A DNA stretch of 19,118 nt from the NCBI GenBank assembly GCA_001598975.1, contig BBXU01002527.1, positions 1 through 19,118 of the forward strand, written 5' to 3'. The stretch's first letter is position 1, and every line of letters begins with the position of its first letter. A program made the translations under genes and the position numbers. This DNA comes from Parachlorella kessleri. Its lineage: Eukaryota > Chlorophyta > Trebouxiophyceae > Chlorellales > Chlorellaceae. Below, piece by piece: positions 1 through 9,200 of the stretch. Under the pieces are notes generated by a model. It was not told where the DNA came from. It saw nothing but the letters and a program-made list of their open reading frames with translations, and searched no databases.

Positions 1-1552
1 CGAGCTCCAGCGTGTCTGCCTCCTGGCAGCCGCCTGCCTCATTGCCCGCCAAGTTCTGGCGGGACGGCGCATCACGCTGAATACCAGCGCACAGCAGGAG
101 CTGTGCGGCAAGCTTGTACACAGGTCAGGGTCAGGGGCTTTGGGTAAGCATGCAGTTGATCACCGGTGCCATTGTGGTTATTGAGGGTGGCAGGCAATGC
201 GAGCAGGGATGAGGTGCTGGGATACTGGGCTGGCAGGTGTGTTGTTTGGGGTGTTGGCCTTCCCCTGAGCCCCAGCGCACAGCACACTCTGTGCAGCATG
301 CGTGTGCACTAGTAAAAATACCATGTGTTTACCCCTGCATGCTTGCTGCTTGGGCGAGGATGATTCATGCTTAGGCTTGAGGTTGGGCTCAAGAAATACA
401 CCACCCTGCCTGCCCGGCTGTATTAGCGATTTCACTTTGGCATCCGCTGTGCTACTCTCTCCTGGCCCAAGGCTAAGTTGGTGGCACTATTTTATGTCCC
501 ACACGTTTCCCTTGTGTGGGCTGTTGCGCAGGCTGGGGGTGCTGCTGAGGAGTGACGTTAACCTGGAGGGCATCGCGCTCGAGATGCACCACCACATCCA
601 GCAAGCCGCCACGTCAGCCGCACCGTCAGCCGCCACGTTAGCGGCCATGTCAGCAGTCACTGAGCAGCAGCAGCCGGCAGCCCCCTCCGCGGACGCGGGC
701 GGCGGCAGCCCAGGTCAGCCTAGCCAGCCTGGCGAGCCTCCAATGCTGGCTGCCAGCAGCAGCCTCAGCAGGCTCAGCAGCGGCCCCAAGGGCGGTGCCA
801 GCGGCGGGGCTGTGGATGTTGATGTGGAGGTGGTTCGGCGCATGGTTCGGCGCATCTTCTCGACGGAGGACCCCGTCTATAGGCGGGTGCAGGTGGGTGC
901 GGCTGGCGGACTATGGGCAAGCTTCGGTCCTGGATTCCCCAGGCCCGCTGCCAGCTCTTGCGCTGTCAGGTGGTTCAGTGCTGCCCAGGTGGAAGAAACC
1001 AAAGTTGATCTGGCGTGCGGGGCCGTGGAACTGGAGAGGGTGCCGGGAGATGGTAGGGTGACTTGCAAGTGGCCTCTCCAGGGCAACTACACCTATCACA
1101 GCTGCAGGTACTGCTCCTCTGACGGCCGCCACAATGCTCGTGTGCCATGCTGGCTGTAGGCGGGCGTGGTGTCGGCGTTGACCCTACTACTGACAGACGG
1201 GCCGCCGGCCGCTGGGGAGCGCCCCGGCGCCGCCGGCAGCGTCCCCCTTCCAAACAATCAAGCCAGCCAGACCCCGACCAGCAACAGCACCAGCAGACGG
1301 CCGCCTTCTTTGGGCGCAGGCGCCGTTGACCGGGACCCGCCTTCCCTGGGCGCAGGCGCCGTGGAGCGGTGCCAGGTGGCGTTGCGGGGGCTGGGAGGGG
1401 AGGCTACCCTGGGTGAGGTGGTCCAGCTGGGCGCCAGCCTGGACAGCATAGCGTGCCTTAGCGTGGCGGTGTGCCTGCCTTACTACAGCAGCATGGTGGC
1501 GGAGGCACGGGGGCCCAGCAGGCAAAGCGGCAGTGCTATCGCCATGCAGTGA
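1..1552 (+). CDS. 3' part of a possible TCP11-family (T-complex 11) protein gene
   Basis: Three exons are visible: 1-123 (truncated by the window edge, codon frame from base 2), 532-892 and 1160-1552. Junctions are CACAG|GTCAGG to GCGCAG|G, and GTGCAG|GTGGGT to CTGTAG|GCG. All phases agree and give about 291 C-terminal residues ending in TGA. The first exon is helical and hydrophobic (VCLLAAACLIARQVLAG) and joins to KLVHRLGVLLRSDVNLEGIA. A Gln/Ala/Ser-rich linker follows, then RRIFSTEDPVYRRVQ joined to AGVVSALTLLLTDG. A last helical block ends in VCLPYYSSMV. This alternation of amphipathic helices, with an 'xDPVY' segment and a C-terminal 'xxYY' helix, recalls the TCP11 family, whose animal members act in sperm and cilium signalling. 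That is family recollection, not an alignment. The last exon contains a 12-residue tandem repeat (PPSLGAGAV twice). The splicing is more certain than the family name. Confidence 0.5.
84..314 (+). repeat. Decayed copy of an exon 3' end inside the next intron (exon-edge echo)
   Basis: Bases 84-127 are the end of the first visible exon plus its donor. Bases 272-315 in the following intron align with them without gaps and match at 33 of 44 positions by hand count. The shared core is CCAGCGCACAGCA and then CTGTGC. The donor position in the copy reads TAGTAA instead of GGTCAG, so the copy probably no longer works as a splice site. The offset is 188 bases. Confidence 0.5.
1295..1366 (+). repeat. 36-base in-frame tandem duplication in the last exon of the TCP11-like gene
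   Basis: The segment beginning CCGCCTTCTTTGGGCGCAGG is followed 36 bases later by CCGCCTTCCCTGGGCGCAGG. Both are read in frame as PPSLGAGAV plus three more residues. Each copy contains GGGCGCAG|GCGCCGT, which could serve as a splice acceptor. The repeat may therefore be an echo that stayed within coding sequence because 36 is a multiple of three. Confidence 0.7.
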
Positions 1553-2612
1553 ATGATGCAGCACGGGTAGCTGCAGCAGGAGGCGGAAAGGGGATCAGCG
1601 GCATGACCAATGATGTGGACTTGTGATTTGAGGACAGCACTGGTATGGTGGACGGGGGGTGGGCCGCAGGGCTCCATGGACGGCATTGTATTGGTGTACT
1701 ACCTAGTAGGGGGCCAGGATGTGTTGATGAGAGAATGGAGGTGACAGAAGGGCAGAGGGAGAATGCTCTGCACCAGGAGGTGTTTGATTTGCACACTGAT
1801 TGCTTTGTTTCAAGGCAGCTTGGTGCCGTTGTATGTTGGTTGTCTATTTATTATTTCCCATGGTGTAGTGCCACACCTTTTCCCGACCTGACAAGCTGCC
1901 CCCAGGACGTCAGCTCTGTTGTGTGAGGGCACACGGGCGGTTGAAACTTGTACTAGCTGCCTGCTAGGCTCTCCCCGGCAGGGCAGCTACGTGCCAGGGC
2001 TAGCACATGCCTGCAGGCGGCAGGTAGCCCCGGGCAATGTGTAAAGAGCTACAAAGCTCTCGCACGGTGAGGCATCTCGCTGTTCTACTGCCTCATCTGT
2101 ACGTGTTAAGAGTAGGCCAGTCGAGATGCAAGGCACCCACAAGCTCGGGCATGCTGCGGTTGGGGTCCACTCGTGGTGTTCCCGGCTGGAAAGGATAACC
2201 AGGCTGCTTCCAGTCCTGTCGGGTGCACTTCATTCCCACCCCTCTTCTGGTCGCATTGCATGCCACACTCTTCAAGGACCCCTGGAATCACACAAGCACA
2301 GCTGCCAGCAGACCTACCTACCTGGCTGTAGAATGTTACTGCAGGGCAACACAGCACAGCGCTGCTGTGCACAAGATAACCAGTGAGTAAGGTCTACATC
2401 TCACACACGTAGGCCAGCTGCGTTTCTCTCTAAACATCCCTTGGGGAAAACCAGTCCAAGGTGGGAACGATCAGTTGTGATCACTGATTCCCGCGTGCGC
2501 AACGCTGCAGGTTTAAACCCCACCAATGCATGTCCAAGGGTTCTAGCTTTGAGACTGTGTGACTTCCCACCACCCCTGAGAGTTGGCACTGAAGCCAGTC
2601 CTCCTTGCAGCC
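1553..2612. other. 3' UTR and intergenic region between the TCP11-like gene and the sterol isomerase gene
   Basis: No convincing coding exon was seen in either strand across this stretch. Short open frames lack splice partners or recognisable domains. The left half is the likely 3' UTR of the upstream gene, up to the TGTAA at 2040-2044. The right half, about 570 bases before the ATG at 2613, must hold the promoter and 5' UTR of the isomerase gene. No TATA-like element could be singled out. Confidence 0.6.
2040..2044 (+). terminator. TGTAA poly(A) signal, candidate for the TCP11-like gene
   Basis: TGTAA is the usual polyadenylation signal in Chlamydomonas-type algae. This copy lies about 490 bases after the TGA at 1550-1552 and is the first plausible one downstream. 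The implied 3' UTR length is normal for these algae. Confidence 0.5.
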
Positions 2613-4337
2613 ATGACGCACCATCATCATCACCCGTACTACCCACTGGACCTGGAGCTGCCTGGCTACGTGCCCATGACGCTCAACTTCGAGTACATCC
2701 TGGGTGTTTTCTTCGCAGCCGTAGCAGCGGTCTTCATACTGACATGGCTTGTCGCAGGTACCCAGGGGTTGGTCGGGAGACAGCCTGTGGAAGCGGTCAT
2801 TGTTCAATCCTTGACTACCCCCGCAGCTTTCTGTCGGGACAGTGGACCTCTCTCAGCTGTGCAGGCACAAGAAGGCACTTGTCTCCGGGCGACAAGGTGG
2901 TGGCCAGCTGGTTCATGGTGACCGGCCTGATTCACTTTGTGATCGAGGGTGCGTACAGGTACCCGCTTGAACCTTGTGTTGTTGGGCATATCATCCTCTC
3001 TGATTGCATAGCAGCACTGCCAGGGCCAAAATGGGAAGGAAGACTCTCTTTCAACTTGCGGGTCAACCTCGTGTCCTACTTCCACCCCGCTGCAGGATGG
3101 GTTGTGTACAAAGCTGACTTTTACAAGGACACAACCGGCAACCTGCTATCAGAGTGCTGTAAGTCTCACCGCATAGGCTGGGAAACCAGTCATTGTGAGG
3201 CTACACTTTGCTCCCACCGGTTCGCATTGATCGTCAAGCTTGGTAGGGGAGTCTACAGTGGCAATGCTGCCTGTACCGAGCCCTATGGCATTCTAGACGC
3301 GGCTTCTTCCCAGGGCAGTGCCGACCAGCTGCTACCGCGGGTCAGGGTAGGCAAGTGCAAGCCTCCACCCAGAGCAGAAGCCCTGGTGGCGGTACCAACG
3401 CATCCCCCTCCCTGCCCTGCCCTGCTGCTGCAGGGAAGGAGTACGCTAAAGCCGACAGCCGCTATGCCACCCGCGACTCGTTCATTATCTCCATGGAAGC
3501 CGTCACCGCCTTTGTGTGGGGCCCAGCCTGCCTGGCAGTCACTTATGGCATCCTGGGACGCAAGCCCTGGCGCCTGCCGCTCATGATCGTGGTCAGCCTG
3601 GGGCAAATTTATGGGGATGTGCTGTACTATGCCACCTGCTGGCTGGAGGGTGAGTCAGGGGGTTAGCCAGGATGGGTATGCTGATGATCGTGGTCAGCCT
3701 GGGGCAGATCTATGGGGTCGTGCTGTACTATGCCACGTGCTGGCTGGACGGTGAGTCAGCGGGATAGTCAGGTTAAGTATCATGTGCCTGTTGATGTTGC
3801 GGTGAGCCTGGGGCAGATTCAATGGCAAGTGCTGGACTCTGCCAGCTGCTGGCGCAGGAGGGAGGGCTGCACTATCTGGGGAAAAAGACAAGGCATGCTG
3901 ATAGGATCTGTGGTGTGTTGCAGGGGAATTGCTACATGCTGCTTCCCAAGACTGGGTGTGTGGCATTTCTCACCAACAGCCCTGTCTTTCCCTGTATCCT
4001 TTTGTAGGTCCCTCGCCATGCAGACTTCCCCTTACTACTTGTTTGTGGCAGGTGCCTGATCTTGCCTACTTCTTACGTAATCCCCCCCCCCCCTCTTCTT
4101 GCAGGTTTCGCCCACTCCCGCCCCGAGGTCCTCTACTTTTGGATCTACTTTGTGATCATCAACTCGTTCTGGATCATCATCCCCTCCAGCGTCATCCTGT
4201 ATGCGGCGGGCAAGATCACCACACACGCGGTGGAGGTGGAGGGAGACCTGCTGACCAGCAGCACCCGCAATGGCAAGGTGGGGCTGACGCTTTTTTGGGT
4301 AGTTTTTTGGGGCTGGCGGCTGTGGCCACTCCGATAG
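2613..4337 (+). CDS. EBP: Sterol delta8-delta7 isomerase (emopamil-binding protein, HYDRA1 type; EXPERA domain)
   Basis: The product moves the sterol ring double bond from C8 to C7 in the ER membrane during ergosterol or phytosterol synthesis. Exons are 2613-2757, 2865-2948, 3096-3158, 3434-3649 and 4105-4337. Every junction is GT-AG, and all four introns are phase 1. The product is 246 residues if the last exon runs to the TAG at 4335-4337; plant HYDRA1 is about 223 and human EBP about 230. Four hydrophobic membrane segments are visible. The pocket residues known from human EBP are all present: His72 and Glu76 (GLIHFVIEG), Glu119 and Thr122 (SMEAVTAFVWGP), and Asn189 and Trp192 (INSFWIIIPS). 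SLGQIYGDVLYYAT also matches the family. The N-terminus MTHHHHHPYYPLDL has five His in a row but lines up with the natural HPY start of plant enzymes. The C-terminus is uncertain: a donor at 4278 (GGCAAG|GTGGGG) could lead to a mini-exon at 5019-5033. Exon 4 and exon 5 edges are echoed downstream. Confidence 0.93.
3580..3860 (+). repeat. Two echoes of the EBP exon 4 3' end with its donor site
   Basis: Exon 4 end plus donor (3580-3658) reappears at 3681-3759, exactly 101 bases later, with 72 of 79 bases identical by hand count. The copy still encodes MIVVSLGQIYG and YYATCWLDG and keeps a perfect GGTGAGTCAG donor at 3750-3759. A second, far more diverged copy lies at about 3785-3860 (GTGAGCCTGGGGCAGATTCA, then GCCAGCTGCTGGC) and has lost the GT. 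The copies get worse with distance from the exon. Confidence 0.9.
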
Positions 4338-4525
4338 TTTTCAACACATTGGGGGACCTGCTCACCAGCAGCACGCGCACTGGCAAGGTACGGCTAATGG
4401 CTTGGCTCCTCTGTCATGCCCAAAGAATTAATCTGCTGACCTGCTGGGACTGAGAAGGCCAGTGCACTCATGGGGTGGACATGGACGGACCTGTTGGCGA
4501 ACAGCAGGTAGATCGGCAAGGGTAG
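4245..4525 (+). repeat. Echoes of the EBP exon 5 end with a donor-like site
   Basis: GACCTGCTGACCAGCAGCAC...GGCAAG|GTGGGG at 4245-4283 recurs at 4355 (GACCTGCTCACCAGCAGCAC...GGCAAG|GTACGG), exactly 110 bases later. A worn copy follows at 4488 (GACCTGTTGGCGAACAGCAG...GGCAAGGGTAG), 133 bases further on. Elsewhere in the window, donor-side echoes start at true donors. The pattern therefore hints that AAG|GTGGGG at 4277/4278 is a real exon end. Confidence 0.8.
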
Positions 4526-5018
4526 TGAGTGGCTGGGATATCGCTACTATGCTGTGGATGGGAGGTCAATGCCGCCATTATGATTTGTCATGGTCGGCTG
4601 GAAGAATGCGCTTCATGCGCTTTGGTGAACGCGGGGGAGACCAATGGCCAGCAGCCATTTGAAATGGCAGAGTGAGGCTGGTTGGTGGGAGAGTTGGGTG
4701 GGGAAAGGCTGTCCTGGGGTTTGTGGGCGGGGCGGGTAATGTGTGCATAGGGAGCAGCGAGTTATGGGCTGTCATTAGGAAGCTTACCGGTTGTAGTACG
4801 AGCATTGTCTTTGCTCACGCTTGGTGTAGACAGTCCCAGTGCATATTCTGGTGCTAAGATGCCATGCTTCTCATGCCAACGAAGCTGTACCCTGTGGCTG
4901 TGAGGATCGCTTTTCCAAGCCTGCAACTGCCAAGCTGCGGCCTTCTCTGGGCTTAGAGTGTGTCGACCTTGCTTGTTCACAGGCTAGGCACCGATATCGG
5001 TTGCTCGCATCCCTGCAG

Positions 5019-5033
5019 AGCAAGAGCTTGTAA
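5019..5033 (+). CDS. Possible terminal mini-exon of EBP
   Basis: After the acceptor ATCCCTGCAG, the bases AGCAAGAGCTTGTAA encode SKSL and a stop. Joining in phase 0 to the candidate donor at 4278 gives a 231-residue enzyme ending NGKSKSL. That matches human EBP in length and has a similar basic tail. It competes with the unspliced end at 4337. Without cDNA the two cannot be separated. Confidence 0.35.
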   Translation, partial: SKSL

Positions 5034-5197
5034 GCGTGGACCTCCGACTCCACATGGGCTGGCGACATCTTTGCTGGCGACAACTTTTTAAAGCCACAGT
5101 TCTATACTACCTGAGCAGCCAGGAGTCGACCACTCAGGGGCCAGCTGAAGAGGCGGGTTGGACCTGTCAGTACAACAGAAGTAAGCAACAGGGCAGC

Positions 5198-5202
5198 TGT
5201 AA
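5198..5202 (+). terminator. TGTAA poly(A) signal, candidate for EBP
   Basis: GCTGTAAGCAG lies downstream of both possible EBP stops (4337 and 5033). Another TGTAA at 5029-5033 overlaps the stop of the candidate mini-exon and could serve if the longer last exon is correct. Assignment is by position only. Confidence 0.4.
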
Positions 5203-5737
5203 GCAGGTTGCTAGAGGCCAGGTATATGCTGTACAAGGGTTCATTGAGGTGCTTGTGGGTTGTGAGGTACTTGTGAGGTTGCCTAGGATAGCTATAGGCC
5301 ACAGGTGGGCAATGCTGCACTTGTCTGTGATTTGGTGCAGGCCTTTGTGTTTCAAACTTAGTGAGTTTCAAATTCTCATTGCAGTTCTCATTGCAGTTCT
5401 CCAGCTCCGTTCGCGCTTTGTTGGGCCGCCAGAGTGTGCTACAGTGTTTCCCAGCAATTCCTTCTTACCAGTCATTACCGCCCTTGGGACCCCACAAATG
5501 TGAGTGTACATGCTCAATGCTCAATGAGCTCCCCTTTCTTTGCTCAACAGATACTCCTTACTCCATATGAGATCAATGTGCCACACAAACTGTTTGGCAT
5601 TTACCAACAAATATCCTTCCATGGAAGCTCTCTTATTTATACTTGATCAGGAACCATACCATGTGAGACACATTTCATGTGAAAATTTGTCAGCGGAAGT
5701 CGCAATCATCATCTGAGATGTCCTACACTTGCTAGAC

Positions 5738-6295
5738 CTAGGAGGTGCTCCGCCGCGAAAGGGTCAGCCGCGACTTGAGCGCCCTGAGAGCACCCCACCC
5801 CCGCCCAGGCGCCGCCTCCCCTGCCAGCCCACCACCCGCCACTATCCCGCCCTCCCCTTCGCTGCTTGCAACCGTTCCTCTACGGCTCAAGGTGATCACT
5901 TCTCCAGGCACAGGGACTTTGAAAGAGATGGAGCTGCAAACCTCACTGGGGGTAGCCTCGCTCAGGTGGTCTCCCAATCCTGACCGTTGAGCCAGGGAGC
6001 CATCCTCCACAGCTCCTGCCGGCACGACGCCGTGCTCGCTGTAAGCTGCCGCGGCGGCGGACTGGCATGGGGTTACAGGTGAGGCGCCGCCACCGCTGTC
6101 GTGGTAGCTGATGGGCTGTAGCCTGCGCCGCAAAATGACGTCCCGCCCAGCTGCAGCACCACCCGCCTGGTCATGCTGTCTTGCCTGCCCGGCTCCAACC
6201 CTGCTCATCACAGCCGCTTCTGCGCCACTCTCCAGTAGCCTCTGTGCCCCAGCACAATGGTACCGTGCCGGCAGTACTGCGGAACCAAGCACCTC
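5738..6295 (-). other. Open frame continuing in phase after the stop of the large minus-strand gene
   Basis: Directly after the TAG at 6298-6296, the same reading frame stays open for about 185 more codons, to a TAG near 5738. It is GC-rich and has a composition like the protein upstream (Ala/Gly/Ser, GDHLSEATPSEV, VPVPGEVITLSRR, SSEGEGG). The LGDHLS motif also occurs before the stop (CNLGDHLSD). It could be 3' UTR that is open by chance, a C-terminus reached by an unrecognised intron across the TAG, or coding sequence lost through a recent nonsense change. The only TGTAA on this strand in the region (6077-6073) lies inside it and favours the UTR reading. Confidence 0.4.
6073..6077 (-). terminator. 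TGTAA poly(A) signal, candidate for the large minus-strand gene
   Basis: The plus strand reads TTACA (minus TGTAA) about 220 bases beyond the TAG at 6296-6298. I found no other copy between here and about 5000 on this strand. It supports the stop at 6296 as the real end of the protein. Confidence 0.5.
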
Positions 6296-9200
6296 CTAGA
6301 GGGTGCTGGCGCTGCTAGACAGATCCTCCTCATCTGCATCGATCTTGGGCTGCCTGGGCCTGCTGGCCATGGGGACTGCTAGGGAAAGTGAGCTGCCAGA
6401 GCAGTCGCTGAGGTGGTCTCCTAGGTTGCATTGCATTTGCATGCAGGTCTGCATGCTTCTGGGGCCCTGCTGAGCTGAACGGGGCTGGTGGGCTGAGTCA
6501 GGTTGCTGCAAGTGGAAGCGGGAGGACTTGTCAGCAGATAGGGTTGGGGAGGTCAGAGCCATGTATGCTACTCTGGTGTCACCTACAGAACATGCTGCAG
6601 GCTATGTCATCTGCACAACACCCTCATCAACCATTTCACGGGCTGTGAGCTGAGCACCTGCCGTTTCACTGCAAATGCTTTCAAAGGCACGCATCCTTAC
6701 CTGAGGAGATGCAGCCAGCCTTGGACCCAACGGCTGCCACCCTGATGCTCCTGTGGGAGCCCACTGGGTGGCTGCTCCCGATGGCGCCCAGGTATCGCAG
6801 CCTGGGTGCCCAGCCCAGCCAAGATCTGCTGCTAGCCGTGACAGCAGCTCACCAGCAGATCCTGCGGGGGTGCTGCTCGTTCCGGCTAAGGGGTTACCAG
6901 CTCCAGCTCCTGAAGCCTCAAGTTTTGTCTGGAAGAAGCCGCAGCCGTGCTGCTGCGGCGGCGCATTGTCTTGGTGTTGGCATGGCTGAGGCTGGGGGCG
7001 CTGCCAGCAGCGGAGGTGCCTGCTGCCAATGTCACAGGGCGTACTTCGCTCACCAATGCCCTCCCCTCCTGCAGGGCTGTAAAACTCCGGATGGTACTCC
7101 CTAGGTGGCGTGCGCTGCACATGCTCTCGGCCTGAAAGTCCCGCCGGCCACCAAGGGCTGCCAGCGGTGGGAGCCGCTCCCACCACAGCAGCAGGTGGTG
7201 TGGCACAAGCAGAGGGGCTGAGAGCTGGGCGCTCTGAGCTGGTGTCTGTGAGGGCCAGCGAGCCTCCTAGGTAGCCCTGTGGCAGGGACTTGGCCAGCTG
7301 CCGGCGCAGCAACTTGTAGTGGAGGGCCTGCGCTCGGTGCCTGCACAACAAGAAAGTGATGCAGTCTCTTGCACAGAAGAGAAACCTGAAACTGCGTTGG
7401 ATATTGCAGTCTGTCTCTACTGCGGGCCAGCCTTGAAGTATCACTTGCCACATAGAGGAAGCTGCAAACCACGCTCAGCCTCAACAGGTCAAAACCCGCA
7501 GTACTCATTGCGCCTCTCACCTGGCCACGGCAGTGGGTGTAGCCTCAGAGCTCAGCACAGTTGAGCTATCATCCTCCCAGCAGCTGCTGCTCCAGTCGCT
7601 GCTGCTGTAAGACTGACTCTCGGATGCACAGCTGGGCGTATCAGGCAGAGCCCCAGCCTCACGGCTCCCGTTATCACCCATCTGAGGGCTGCCATCCCCT
7701 GCCCCAGTAGCATGCTGGGTATGAAAGTCGGGCGGCTCAGCCATGTTGTACTGAGGCCGCCATAGGTAGCGCTGTGGCCTGCCAGAGGGGCTCCGAGGTG
7801 CCTCACCCACCTGCGCGGCTGCCTGGCCATCCTGTTCATGTAACACCTCTGGCATCGCTGCGCCCTGCGGTGCAGGCGGCTCGGCGGCTGCAGCCGGTGC
7901 TGGAGGATCGTCGGCTATGGGCTGCTGCGGCACCTGCTGCTGCGAGGACTCCACCATGGCTCCACCGGTCGCCATGCCCAGCCTGGCTCTGTAGTCTTCC
8001 CACACCGCCAGCATGTCTGCATGAGCGCGGTGCGCCTCCATTCCCTGCCCTTCTGGCTGCGGTGACCCCACCTGGGGCTGCCGCAGCGCAGTGCCTGCTC
8101 CAGCGGCCGCTCTGAGAGGGTTGTAAGAGGTACGTCTCGGCTCCGGAGCCTGAACCAGGGTCCTCCCTGTTTCCTCACAAGGTGGCTTTGCAGGATCCTT
8201 GGTATGTGAGTCCCTTTCCCTAGGCAGCGCTTCCCTCTCACTGACAACAGCCTGGTGGGCATGAGCTGCCACAGGGACGCCAAGAACGACACCTGAGCCG
8301 CCCTGACCGCTTTGCATGTAAACCTCCCAAGGATCGGTATCTGTATGAGCCAAAGCGGGTGCCGCCATCTGCACAGTGCAAACCCAATGCTCAGGTTACC
8401 AGGCTCACAAGTAAGTAGGATGGTCAACATGTCCTGCCAAGCAACACACTGTCACTGTCAAGATGCAAGTACAAGTCACCCACCTGCTCATAGTGCTGTA
8501 TGCAAGCCGCTGCAAGCCACTCGAGCTGAGGATCCTGCCGCACACCCTGGTTGCCGCAGTCATCAAGTGCGTCGTGGACAGCTTCATTCAGGGCCGGCTG
8601 CCCTGCAGGCAGCTGCGCCTCCTGCACCTGCTGCGTGCTTGCAACGTCTGGGGCCACCTCTGAGTAGTCGACAGTCAGCTCTGCATGGTCTGGGACTTCT
8701 AAAGCATCTGGGGTTGGTTCATCGGCGGCAAGGGCAAATGGCTGGGCTGGCAGCAGGTATGGCTGGAACAGCCCTGGAGCACACGGCAGGAACACCTGCA
8801 TGGCACCAATGAACTTGGTGATCTGCTCGAACTGGATACACAGGGGTACACGCTTGGCAATGACTGGCTTATTCAGGACAAGAATCACATTGCAGCAAGC
8901 CTCCATGCCAAAGCTACACACAGCAAGATGCAGGAAAGAAGAGGACGCATAGTGCTCTGCATGTCCTGCTGCAGTTTGGCTTTACCTGGAAGGGCGCCAT
9001 TGCCTCAGTCTGGACCTGAGAGTCAACCTGGCTAACGTCTTGCATGCCTCCTGGCTGCAAGTGCTGCAGGTCAGGAATGGTCCCAGCTGCCACTCCCTTC
9101 CCCACCACAGAATCGCCCTCCGTTGAAACAGCTGGCTGTGACACATGACCACTGTTGCCCCTGTCCTCCAGGCTCCCTTCTGCCACTACTGATGACGACC

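Larger units (their letters stand above)
4338..6295. other. Convergent intergenic region after EBP and before the large minus-strand gene
   Basis: After the exon 5 echoes nothing recognisable is coded on either strand up to about 5735, apart from the candidate mini-exon at 5019-5033. Base composition turns noticeably AT-richer around 5330-5700, as expected for untranscribed spacer or UTR. A short repeat of TTCTCATTGCAG occurs near 5371-5402. From 5738 to 6295 the sequence is GC-rich again and holds a long minus-strand open frame continuous with the last exon of the large gene, described separately. Confidence 0.6.

Noticed and set aside
2613..2633. Run of five His codons at the EBP start, resembling an engineered tag
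   Set aside because: It is natural: the context is genomic with introns, and plant and animal homologs also have HPY near the N-terminus.
2441..3586. 381-codon plus-strand open frame over the EBP gene
   Set aside because: It is a different frame reading through EBP exons and introns. Only the part overlapping LSPGDKVVASWF belongs to EBP, and the spliced EBP model explains the region.
3681..3859. Copies of EBP exon 4 as mutually exclusive exons
   Set aside because: Neither copy has an in-phase acceptor joining to exon 3, and the frame from the nearest AG meets a stop. They are partial 3' copies only.
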